The notes beneath the pieces were generated by a model, which saw only the letters and a list, made by a program, of their open reading frames with translations, was not told where the DNA came from and searched no databases. 35,393 nucleotides of DNA, taken from an uncultured Clostridia bacterium (lineage in GTDB: Bacteria; Bacillota; Clostridia; TANB77; CAG-508). Position numbers and translations under genes: made by a program. The stretch lies in NCBI GenBank assembly GCA_944388695.1, contig CALXJT010000012.1, positions 1-35,393 of the forward strand, read 5' to 3'. Shown one piece after another: positions 16,446-24,527 of this stretch; the first letter of the stretch is position 1; each line of letters starts with the position of its first letter.

Positions 16446-17540
16446 TTATTCTAATGCCTCAAATCCAATTTCTATAGCCTTCTCTATAATCTCTTTTTCT
16501 TCAGATGTTATTATATCATTATTTAGTTTTTCTAACATCTTTTTTGCAAAAATTCCTTTTAATGTACTCTCATTAGAAATTTTCTCTAAATCATAATTTA
16601 TTTTTGTTCTATCTTTTATTTTAATTACTTGATTTTGATTTATTAATTTATATAATTCATATGTATTAATTTCAAAATTTCTTTTTCCAGTTAAAATAAT
16701 TTTAACATATTCATTTGTATCAAAATCCATTTCGTCTATTTTTTGAATTAAATCATCTTTATCTAAAATCTCTGTTACATCCAAATTTTTCTCTACAAAT
16801 TCAATTTCTGATAAAGGAATCATTTGAACTTCTACTTTAGATAAATCATTTTCTTGAATCTCTCCAACAATCATTCCATGTTTACCAATTTCGTCAAATC
16901 CTAATGCAACTGTTGAACCAGGATACACGATTTTAGGTTTATCATATGTAGTATAATCACACTTATGAATATGTCCTGTAGCAACATAGTCAAACCCTAT
17001 TTTTTCTAAAACTCTTTTTGGAATCGAATTATATTGCTTCTCTTCAATATTTGCTCCATCTATTGTACTATGTATAACTAATATATTTATTTTTTCAGGA
17101 TTCTCTAACTTTAAATCTTCTATATTACAATCTGTACAATAAAAATCATTAAATCCAAAACCATAAATATCTGCTTCTGGTAATTCAATCCTACTAATTT
17201 CAGAATTAAAAATAGTTACATTATCATTCCATTTATATTGGTGATAATAAGAATTTTTTATATATGGGTCATGATTTCCAGGACTTATAAAAATCTTTGT
17301 ATCTGGAATCTCTGAAAATAATTGATTGATATATTCTATTGTTGATTTTCTGATATATTTTTGTTCATATAAATCACCAGAAATAAAAAAATAAGGCATC
17401 TTATTTTCTTTTATATATTCTATAACTTTTTTAAAAACTCTTCTTTGTTCTAGTCTTTTTGTATCTCCAAAACCTTCTCTATCTGATAAATTTACAAACG
17501 GACTATCAAAATGCATATCTGCTATATGTACAAATTTCAC
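16446..17540 (-). CDS. yhaO: YhaO-like metallophosphoesterase (Mre11/SbcD-type nuclease)
   Basis: Calcineurin-type phosphoesterase of 364 residues with all the metal-site motifs: D8-x-H10 (IADMH), GDLYE with D56, GNHD at 88-91, H157 (VIHS) and GHIH at 189-192. The family cuts DNA with Mn2+ and works with an SMC-like ATPase, here the next gene. The start is GTG with AAAGGA upstream. The C-terminal 120 residues are the capping and ATPase-contact region, ending in a helix. It is the first gene of a three-gene operon with the yhaN-like gene and a membrane protein. Confidence 0.9.
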   Translation of the reverse strand: MKFVHIADMHFDSPFVNLSDREGFGDTKRLEQRRVFKKVIEYIKENKMPYFFISGDLYEQKYIRKSTIEYINQLFSEIPDTKIFISPGNHDPYIKNSYYHQYKWNDNVTIFNSEISRIELPEADIYGFGFNDFYCTDCNIEDLKLENPEKINILVIHSTIDGANIEEKQYNSIPKRVLEKIGFDYVATGHIHKCDYTTYDKPKIVYPGSTVALGFDEIGKHGMIVGEIQENDLSKVEVQMIPLSEIEFVEKNLDVTEILDKDDLIQKIDEMDFDTNEYVKIILTGKRNFEINTYELYKLINQNQVIKIKDRTKINYDLEKISNESTLKGIFAKKMLEKLNNDIITSEEKEIIEKAIEIGFEALE

Positions 17541-17721
17541 TTAAACTTCATTCCTTTCAATTTTAATTATATCTTCTGCATCAATAGCAATTTCATATAA
17601 ATTAATAATTTTAATTATTATACCATTCTGCACAAATGTTCGCAAGTGTTTTTTTACTTTTATTTTATGAATTTTAATTTTTATATAGTTTTTAATCTTT
17701 TTACCAGTCATTTTCTCACAT

Positions 17722-17759
17722 AAAAAATTGAAGCAAAAACACTAAAGTTTCCACTTCAA
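17722..17759 (-). terminator. Terminator of the virD4/traG-like gene
   Basis: On the minus strand TTGAAG ... CTTCAA, with inner pairing GGAAAC/GTTTTT, is followed by six T. It lies about 50 nt after the stop codon. Confidence 0.75.
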
Positions 17760-17807
17760 GTTATCTCAAAAACAATTTTAATTTATTCTTACTAATAGAC
17801 AAATCTA

Positions 17808-19917
17808 TTAATCCTCATCATCCAATGGTCCAAATAATTCATCAAACTTTGCTTCCAATTCTTTTTGTAAATCATACTCATCATCTTGTGGTAACATAGG
17901 AGCTTCCTTCTCATTTTCCATAGATTTAGCACTCATTTCTGGATTTTCTTCAAAAGGATTTTTTTCAGAAATTCCCTTATCATCATCCCCAAAAATATCA
18001 TCCAAATTTAATGTTCCTTGAGAATTTGAATTATCTTGAGGAGTACTACTTGTATTAACAGTACTTGCCACTGGTTGTTTTGCTGGCTCATCTGTAATAA
18101 TATCATCATCAAATAAATCATCCAATGATTCAACTTTTAAATTATTTGCTTGTTTCTCTTTTTCCTCTTCTGGCACATATGGATTATATGGATTATACTT
18201 TCTCCATTTTCCTCTATTTATTTCACCAATATCATTATGACTCATGCGATATTTATCTAACTCTTTTGCAATTGGCTTATTAAAGTAATAATATTTATTT
18301 GCTTTTACTGGCTTAATACCTTTTTCAAAAATAATACATAAATCATTATCTAATCTTCTAAGCTCATCAGGTGTCATTAAAGCTCTCGCCATAACTTGGT
18401 CAGAAACACTCTTACCTGTTCTAAAATTTTGTTTATCTCTATTTATAGAAATACTATCTCTTTCAATAGTCTTTTCACCTAAAGCCTTTGAAAAATATTC
18501 AACTGTTTTAAATGAGTTACTACCTAAAAATACATGTGTATCACAGTTACCCATAATTGTCTCATAAGACTTCTCATAAACAGCTTCCAATTGGTCTATA
18601 TTTTGTAAAATAACACTAAAAGATATTTTTCTACTTCTTGAAGTTGAAATTTTCTTATCAAAATCTGGTATCTTACCTATATTTGCAAACTCGTCCAATA
18701 TAAAATATGTTGGAACTTTTAATTGACCATTTGGATTCTTATCTGCAAAATCATATAATTGTTGTATCATCTGTGAGAAGAAAATTGTAAGTAAAAAGTC
18801 ATATGCTGTATGTGTATCTGAAGATATAACATACACTGCCGTTTTTCTTGAACCTATCTTCTCAAAATCTATTGTGTCTGTTGAAGTAAGTTCTGCAATT
18901 TCTTTAGAATCAAATTTTCCTAGTTTTGATTGTAAAGTACTTAAAATAGAACTATATGTCTTTTCTGGAGCAATCTCTATAGATTTATAATTCATTCTAG
19001 CTGGATGATCATAAGGTAAACTACTCATCAATTCTGTAAGCAAGTTACTTCCACCATTAGTATTTGCAGCTCTAACAAGTTCCGCACAACTTGCCAAATT
19101 CTGTTCTTCTTCTGGTCTAGTTGCTATCAAATAATAAATTAATGCTTTTAATAACATCTCTGCAGAATCATCCCAGAATGGGTCTGAACCACCATCTGTT
19201 TTCTGTCCCTTTACAATTGTATTTGCAATAACATCTACATCTATTTCTGAAGATATATGCATTAATGGATTATATCCATCACTATATTGAGGTCTTACTA
19301 AATTTAAAACTTTTATGTCATATCCATTTTGTTTTAAATATCCAGCTGTTTTATCATATAACTCTCCTTTTGGGTCTGTAAACACATATGAACCCAAAAG
19401 TTGTGATGCATTTGGAATTGAATATGATGCAGATTTACCAGAACCTGATCCGTCCAACTACTAATACATTTACATTTCCTCTTTTATCTACTGGTAAATA
19501 ATTATCTTCTGCAAGTATTATTCCTTTATTTTTACTCAATATTTTATACTGTTCTCCATGTTGACTCCAATCACTTGAACCATGTTCAATATCAGAAAAT
19601 TCATTTTTAGGTGCTGATTTAACAAAACCAACAAAGAAAAATGCTAAATAAAAAATTGTAAAAACAAATAATGCAGAAATAAAATTACTCATTACACCAT
19701 TTGATACAATTCCTCCTATAGTTGCAAATGGATTTGTTATATTTGGTCCTACTCTTTCTAAAAAAATATTCAAATCAAAAGCTCCACTTTGTTTTGCCTG
19801 AAAAGTTGTATACACCAAAGGCGCAACAAATACTATGGTAAAAAACACCCATAGTATTGCACAAATTATAAAATTCTTTCTATTTCTCCTTATAGCCCCT
19901 GCTAATTTGTAGTTCAT
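17808..19917 (-). pseudogene. VirD4/TraG-like coupling ATPase, frameshifted in the Walker A motif as read
   Basis: Two overlapping frames, 19917-19435 and 19457-17808, make one protein. The N-terminal part has two membrane helices (about 15-38 and 76-99). The frame breaks exactly at the P-loop: VLVVG then an extra base (G19452 on the plus strand). Without it the motif reads VLVVGGSGSGKSAS, and the gene is 2109 nt, 703 codons including stop. The rest is typical: DPKGELYDKTAGYL, Walker B TYFILDEFANIG, and SRSRKISFSVILQNIDQLEA, then an acidic, disordered tail of about 120 residues (DDLFDDD, LDDIFGDDD, DELFGPLDDED). VirD4 proteins are hexameric membrane ATPases that feed DNA-protein substrates to type IV secretion systems. 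No relaxase or other secretion gene is nearby, so the substrate is unclear. The frameshift is probably an artefact. Confidence 0.88.
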
Positions 19918-19947
19918 CTAAATCACCACATCTCTTTCGTATTTTTG

Positions 19948-20027
19948 CGAACATTTGGGACACTCCTTTTTGTTCGGATTTGTTCGAATCACAAATCTCG
20001 AATTTTGGGGACACTCCTTTTTGTTCG
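19948..20027. repeat. Two copies of a 29-bp palindrome-ended repeat
   Basis: Copies at 19948-19976 and 19999-20027 share GGGACACTCCTTTTTGTTCG; the first also has the CGAACA end that pairs with TGTTCG. A third, degenerate copy may end at about 20057. They lie in the presumed leader of the virD4/traG-like gene. The same unit recurs at 24235-24263, 27395-27423 and, inverted, 27438-27466. Confidence 0.85.
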
Positions 20028-20127
20028 GATGAATTTAGGATACATTTCATACTGTTCGGATTAAATCTAAAAAATAATCTATCTCAAACACTAAAATGAA
20101 CTAAAAAACACCCTAAAACTCACAATA

Positions 20128-20168
20128 TGTGAACTTCAAAGAATTTTTTAATATCCTCAAAGTTCACA
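20128..20168 (-). terminator. Hairpin after the 130-residue gene
   Basis: TGTGAACTT (20128-20136) and AAGTTCACA (20160-20168) form a 9-bp stem 15 nt after the stop codon. The T-tract is poor, so attenuation or partial termination before the virD4/traG-like gene is possible. Confidence 0.5.
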
Positions 20169-20182
20169 AAATTTAAATTCTA

Positions 20183-20575
20183 TTATCTATTAATTCCTTT
20201 TGAATTTTCATTTGATGCATCCTTTACATTAGGTGCTTTTACAACAGTCATATTCTTACCAGAACGTTTTGCATCTTCATAGATTTTCTTCATATAATCT
20301 TTATCAACTAATTGATTCTTTCCATTAACATTACGTACTGCAATACCTGTTTCTTTTTCATATCCTACATTATGGTCTTCAACTTTTATATTCATTAATG
20401 ATTCTTGAACATTTTTTACCATATCTTCTGAAACTAAATCTTTTTCTCCATTAGCTCCAGATAAAGTTGCACTTCCTGGTTCTTTTCCTTTTTCTAATTT
20501 ATTTGTTAACTCTGCTATAATAGAACACACAACTCTAGCCATGTCATTATCTCTTTGTGCACTTGGATTACTCAT
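20183..20575 (-). CDS. Hypothetical protein (130 aa) upstream of the virD4/traG-like gene
   Basis: A soluble, charged protein beginning MSNPSAQRDNDMARVVCSII. It has a helical N-terminal part (about 8-30), a Gly/Ser/Lys-rich linker, and two similar stretches (EKDLVSEDMVKNVQESL and KNQLVDKDYMKKIYEDA) that may be an internal repeat of about 60 residues. The C-terminal 25 residues look disordered. No family recognised. It starts 16 bp after the 174-residue gene with a GGAGGAAG binding site, so the two are one operon, and the virD4/traG-like gene follows after 265 bp. Confidence 0.75.
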   Translation of the reverse strand: MSNPSAQRDNDMARVVCSIIAELTNKLEKGKEPGSATLSGANGEKDLVSEDMVKNVQESLMNIKVEDHNVGYEKETGIAVRNVNGKNQLVDKDYMKKIYEDAKRSGKNMTVVKAPNVKDASNENSKGINR

Positions 20576-20591
20576 AATTTTAACTTCCTCC

Positions 20592-21116
20592 TTAATCTTC
20601 TTTTTTGTCCCTTATTTCAAAGGCAAAATAAGATTTATATGGTTTTAATTTACACTTTCCTTTAACTTCATTTGTTTTTTCATCAAAATAAAGTTTAGGT
20701 ATTACTTCTTCTGTTGTTTCCGGATCTATAATACAAATTGGTCTCTTTAAGTTTGGTGTATAACGAAAATCTTTGTATTCTGTTTCCTCTTCTGAATATA
20801 AAGTATTATATTTTAATGGAAGTGGTTTTTTTGTAATTGATATTTTATCACCTTCCAATAAAGCCGTATTTACAACAACTCTATCAGCTCCAAATGATAG
20901 AATCAACAATTGGTCAAAATTATCTGAAGGATTGTCTACATAAAAAGTTTTTCTTTTTAAATCACCTCTTATTTCCTCTGTACTATCTAAACGCTGTACA
21001 GTATATTTAGGTGAATCCTTCAAAAATTCTTTCTCTGTTTTATTAATTTGATAGATTACAGTACTAACTCCTTTAGGATCTGTTATGCTAAAGTGTTTTC
21101 CCTGCCACATCTCCAT
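20592..21116 (-). CDS. Hypothetical protein (174 aa), first gene of the virD4/traG-linked operon
   Basis: A soluble, beta-rich protein without signal peptide or membrane segment, beginning MEMWQGKHFSITDPKG. Distinct stretches are FDQLLILSFGADRVVVNTALL (about 67-87) and FRYTPNLKRPICIIDPETTEEVIP (about 117-140). It ends with a charged KKED tail. I do not recognise a family. A consensus sigma-A promoter lies 65 nt upstream, and AGGTGGAG precedes ATG. The tight spacing to the next gene marks a shared transcript. Confidence 0.75.
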   Translation of the reverse strand: MEMWQGKHFSITDPKGVSTVIYQINKTEKEFLKDSPKYTVQRLDSTEEIRGDLKRKTFYVDNPSDNFDQLLILSFGADRVVVNTALLEGDKISITKKPLPLKYNTLYSEEETEYKDFRYTPNLKRPICIIDPETTEEVIPKLYFDEKTNEVKGKCKLKPYKSYFAFEIRDKKED

Positions 21117-21180
21117 CTTTTACTCCACCTCATTTCTATGTTTTATCCATAGCTTGTCTTTAGTTAACTCACTATTTACA

Positions 21181-21209
21181 ATTATACCCAAAAAACAAGC
21201 TTTTGTCAA
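21181..21209 (-). promoter_or_regulatory. Sigma-A promoter of the 174/130-residue operon
   Basis: On the minus strand TTGACA (21209-21204), a 17-bp spacer and TATAAT (21186-21181), both perfect. Confidence 0.85.
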
Positions 21210-21286
21210 TATTTTTAACAATATAAATTTATGTAAATTATTTTTTTGTTTTTTACTATCAAATAATCTAATTAATTTTTTATATA

Positions 21287-22153
21287 TTACTCTTCTCTAG
21301 GATTAAATTTTGATATTTCTTTTAGTTTTTGAAACATCTCTTTTTCGCTTGAATCTATTTTTTTAGGAACCATTATTTTAATTTCTGCAATTAAATCTCC
21401 TCTTCCACCATTTCCGTTTTGATAACCTTTTTGTGGAATTTTAATAACTTCTCCACTCTGTATGCCTTGTGGAATATATACTTTAGTTTCTCCATCAATA
21501 GTTTTTAAATTAACCCTTGTTCCCAAAGCCGCTTCCCATGGAGACAATAATAAATCTGTATATAAGTCACATCCTTTTAGCCTAAACTTATTATTACTAT
21601 CTATATTTACCTTTATAAACAAATCTCCATTTTTTCCGCCATTTTTTCCTTCTTTTCCTTGTCCTATTAATCTAATCTTTTCACCATCTCTTATACCTTT
21701 TGGAACTACTACAGTAAGAGTTTTTATTTTTCCATAAACATCTCTCAAAGAAATTCTTTTTTCTAATCCATAAAAAGCATCATATACGCTAATATGTATC
21801 TCTGTATCTACATCTTCTCCTCTAATAGGAACTTTTTTATCTTCATCATTATTCAAAGAATTATTTACATTTCCTAAAAATATATCAAAGAAAGATTCTT
21901 TTCCTCTATTTTTTCGTTGTTCTTTATAATAATTTGCATTCCAAGTTCTATCATATTTTCTTTTTGTTGCAGGTGTAGATAATACTCTATATGCCTCATT
22001 TATATCTTTTATTCTCTCTTCTGCTAAAACATCACCAACATTTACATCTGGATGATACTTTTTAGCTGATGTTCTATATGCTGTCTTTATTTCGTCTAAA
22101 GTCACTTTACTAGTTTCTAAACCTAATATTTTATAATAATCCTTGTAAACCAT
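21287..22153 (-). CDS. DnaJ-class co-chaperone without zinc finger (CbpA-like)
   Basis: A 288-residue J-protein that would stimulate Hsp70 (DnaK) and hand it clients. The J domain (1-70) has the HPD motif in KKYHPDVN (about 33-40). There is no Cys-rich zinc-binding region, so it is CbpA-type rather than DnaJ proper. Two beta-sandwich substrate-binding domains follow (VPKGIRDGEKIRLIGQGKEG and IPQGIQSGEVIKIPQKGYQ). GGAGG precedes ATG. It is divergent from murF with 139 bp between them; a TATAAT box lies in that gap on the minus strand. No CIRCE element is visible. Confidence 0.9.
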   Translation of the reverse strand: MVYKDYYKILGLETSKVTLDEIKTAYRTSAKKYHPDVNVGDVLAEERIKDINEAYRVLSTPATKRKYDRTWNANYYKEQRKNRGKESFFDIFLGNVNNSLNNDEDKKVPIRGEDVDTEIHISVYDAFYGLEKRISLRDVYGKIKTLTVVVPKGIRDGEKIRLIGQGKEGKNGGKNGDLFIKVNIDSNNKFRLKGCDLYTDLLLSPWEAALGTRVNLKTIDGETKVYIPQGIQSGEVIKIPQKGYQNGNGGRGDLIAEIKIMVPKKIDSSEKEMFQKLKEISKFNPREE

Positions 22154-22238
22154 TTAACATCCTCCCAAAAATCTGGTAACACTATTATATCACATTTTTT
22201 CGAAAAATCCATATTATTTTCTGATTTTTAATTATTTC

Positions 22239-22267
22239 TTGACAAATTCATTAATATTGAATAATAT
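22239..22267 (+). promoter_or_regulatory. Sigma-A promoter of murF
   Basis: TTGACA (22239-22244), a 17-bp spacer and TAATAT (22262-22267), about 25 nt before the start codon. Confidence 0.75.
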
Positions 22268-22292
22268 ATCATGAAAGAAAGAAGGTAAAAAA

Positions 22293-23684
22293 ATGAATTT
22301 ATTAGTAAAAGATATTATAAAAACAACAAACGGAAAATTAATAATAGGTAATGAAAACATCGAATGTAAAAATTTTTGCATAGACACAAGAAAAATTCAA
22401 GAAAATGATGTATATGTAGGCATAAAAGGAGAAAAATTTGACGGAAACACACTATGGAAAGAAGCTTTAGAAAATGGTGCATCTGTAGACATTATCGCTA
22501 ATATAGATTTTTCTAATGAAAATTTAGAAAAATTTAAAAATAAAGCAATAATATTAGTAGACGATACAAAAAAAGCCCTACAACAAATCGCAAAAAAGAA
22601 AAGAGAAATGTATGGTAAAGATTTTCCAATAATTGCAATAACAGGAAGTGTAGGAAAAACAAGTACAAAAGATATGGTTGCAAATGTTTTAAATCAAAAA
22701 TATAAAACCTTAAAAACAGAAGGTAATTTTAATAATGATGTAGGATTACCCCTAACTTTATTAAGATTAGAAAATCATGAAGCAGCTGTTGTAGAAATGG
22801 GAATGAATCATTTTGGAGAAATACGATTATTAACAAATATCGCAAATCCAACAATTTCTGTAATTACAAATATAGGAACATCTCACATTGGAAATTTAGG
22901 CTCTAGAGAAAACATATTAAAAGCAAAATTAGAAATTTTAGAGGGAATGGATAAACCTACTTTAGTACTAAATGAAGACAATGATTTATTACAAAAATGG
23001 AGAAAAGAAATTTCAGAAAATGTAATTACATATACATATGGTATTGAAAACAACGCATTAGCGCAAGCAAAAGATATAAAACTAAACGAAGAAAATTCAG
23101 AATTCACTTGTATTCTTGGAGAAAATAAATTTAATGTAAAAGTACCTGTCGCAGGAATTCACTTCGTTTACAATGCACTATGTTCTGCAGTTATAGGAAA
23201 TCTACTTGGTCTAACAATAGATGAAATAAAAAGAGGTATAGAAACTTTTGAACTTACCAAAAAAAGAATGGAAATAATCAATTTAAAAGATGGTATCACA
23301 GTAATCAATGATGCATATAATGCAAGTTTAGAATCAATGAGAGCTTCTATACAAAATCTAGCAGGATATACTAGAAAAAAAATAGCCATATTAGGAGACA
23401 TGTTTGAGCTTGGAGAATTTTCAGAAAACCTACATAGAGAAGTCGGAAAAGAAATAGTAAAAAACAATATTGACACTTTAATCTGCAGTGGTGAAAATGC
23501 AAAATTTATAGTAGAAGAAGCCAAAAAACAAGGAATGAACAAGGAAAATATTCACTATTTTGAAAATAAAGAAGAAATATTAAACTTTCTAAACTCACTT
23601 CATCTTTCTAACACAGTCATACTTTGGAAAGCTTCTAATGGAATGAAATTTTTTGAATTAGTTGAAAAATATATTAAGCAGTAA
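22293..23684 (+). CDS. murF: UDP-N-acetylmuramoyl-tripeptide--D-alanyl-D-alanine ligase
   Basis: MurF adds D-Ala-D-Ala to the UDP-MurNAc-tripeptide, the last cytoplasmic step of the peptidoglycan precursor. At 463 residues the length is normal. The Mur-ligase ATP loop ITGSVGKTSTKD sits near 115-126, followed by TEGNFNNDVGLPLTLL, VVEMGMNHFGEI and, in the C-terminal domain, INDAYNASLESMRAS and ILGDMFELGEFSE, which are typical of MurF. It is preceded by a promoter and AGAAGG, and stands alone; no other mur or ddl gene is near. Confidence 0.95.
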   Translation: MNLLVKDIIKTTNGKLIIGNENIECKNFCIDTRKIQENDVYVGIKGEKFDGNTLWKEALENGASVDIIANIDFSNENLEKFKNKAIILVDDTKKALQQIAKKKREMYGKDFPIIAITGSVGKTSTKDMVANVLNQKYKTLKTEGNFNNDVGLPLTLLRLENHEAAVVEMGMNHFGEIRLLTNIANPTISVITNIGTSHIGNLGSRENILKAKLEILEGMDKPTLVLNEDNDLLQKWRKEISENVITYTYGIENNALAQAKDIKLNEENSEFTCILGENKFNVKVPVAGIHFVYNALCSAVIGNLLGLTIDEIKRGIETFELTKKRMEIINLKDGITVINDAYNASLESMRASIQNLAGYTRKKIAILGDMFELGEFSENLHREVGKEIVKNNIDTLICSGENAKFIVEEAKKQGMNKENIHYFENKEEILNFLNSLHLSNTVILWKASNGMKFFELVEKYIKQ

Positions 23685-23689
23685 GATTA

Positions 23690-23898
23690 TTGAAATATTA
23701 AAATACTAATGCTTTTAATACTTAATATATTATAACTTAAAATATTGAAATATTAATGCTTTTAATACTTAATATATTATAACTTAAAATATTGAAATAT
23801 TAATACTTTTAATACTTAATATATTAAAACTTAAAATATTAAAATATTAATACTTTTAATACTTAATATATTAAAACTTAAAATATTAAAACATTAAG
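23690..23898. repeat. 47-bp tandem repeat, four and a half copies
   Basis: Full copies at 23739-23785, 23786-23832 and 23833-23879 begin AAAATATTGAAATATTAAT or a close variant. A diverged first copy starts near 23690 and a partial one ends near 23898. Almost pure A/T, beginning just after the murF stop codon. Neighbouring copies differ at one or two positions. Confidence 0.88.
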
Positions 23899-23951
23899 AA
23901 TAAAAAGAACAAATATAATAAAATAATAAAATAATAAAATAAAACTACAAT

Positions 23952-24000
23952 AAAATCCCCCAAAATCCAATTAAATTAAATATGGATTTTGGAGGATTTT
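23952..24000. terminator. Bidirectional terminator between murF and the spore protein gene
   Basis: A 17-bp stem with one mismatch (AAAATCC-CCAAAATCC type arms) and a 15-nt loop. It has T or A runs on both sides and lies between convergent genes. Confidence 0.85.
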
Positions 24001-24032
24001 AAAAACTCAAAAACCTGTACTCTAGAATCAGA

Positions 24033-24206
24033 CTATTCGACTGATCTGTTTGCAATTTCAATTGCTTTAGAAACTATATTTCCACAATCTTTAGAAGAAA
24101 CATTTCCCCAGCTTCCTCCATCTTTTTTCACTTGGTCATAAACACCTAGTTCCTTTGCAATTTCTTCACGTAAATTTTCAGATATTAACTTACTATTTCT
24201 AGACAT
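24033..24206 (-). CDS. Small acid-soluble spore protein, alpha/beta type (SspF-like)
   Basis: SASPs coat and protect DNA in the dormant spore. The start is ATG 24206, with AAGGAGG 5 nt upstream, giving 57 residues; the open frame extends further but runs into a repeat. The sequence has the family pattern: helix LREEIAKELGVYDQVKKDGG, then WGNVSSKDCGNIVSKAIEIA, close to the FYDTVKNGGWG and RDAGNMVKRAIEIAE of Bacillus SspF. It should be expressed in the forespore; no clear sigma-G promoter could be assigned by eye. It is the clearest proof that the organism forms spores. Confidence 0.9.
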   Translation of the reverse strand: MSRNSKLISENLREEIAKELGVYDQVKKDGGSWGNVSSKDCGNIVSKAIEIANRSVE

Positions 24207-24234
24207 AACATCCTCCTTAATGACGAACATTAGT

Positions 24235-24263
24235 CGAACATTGGGGACACTCCTTTTTGTTCG
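24235..24263. repeat. 29-bp palindrome-ended repeat, single copy
   Basis: Begins CGAACATTGGGGACACTCC and ends TGTTCG. It lies 28 nt before the spore protein start codon, in its leader. The remainder of the 24207-24527 gap is plain A/T-rich DNA with the promoter of the VanW gene at its right. Confidence 0.88.
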
Positions 24264-24466
24264 AAAACTGATTATGAGCATTTAGAACATTTTTTCAAAA
24301 ATGATTATAACTATTTTAAACATTTAAATCCTTTTCTTATAAAAAAATAATCCTCCCAAAATCAAATATATTCGCCATTCATACTAATCTGTAAATATAA
24401 TTAATATTTACACTATTATTATAAACAACTTTTTTATATTTATTTTAGTAATTTTTTCATTATATA

Positions 24467-24496
24467 CTGACAAAGTACTACAAAATATGTTATAAT
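24467..24496 (+). promoter_or_regulatory. Promoter of the VanW-family gene
   Basis: CTGACA (24467-24472), an 18-bp spacer and TATAAT (24491-24496) with an extended TGT just before it. Confidence 0.65.
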
Positions 24497-24527
24497 AACT
24501 TGAATATATTAAGTTAGGTGGAATTAT

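Noticed and set aside
17808..21116. Conjugative or mobilizable element around the VirD4-like gene
   Set aside because: No relaxase, integrase, direct-repeat boundary or other transfer gene could be found there.
23690..23898. Tandem array as a CRISPR
   Set aside because: The 47-bp units follow each other without spacers and are A/T only; no cas gene is near.
24207..24281. N-terminal extension of the spore protein
   Set aside because: It reads through an interspersed repeat, has no ribosome binding site and would place 25 foreign residues before a normal SASP start.
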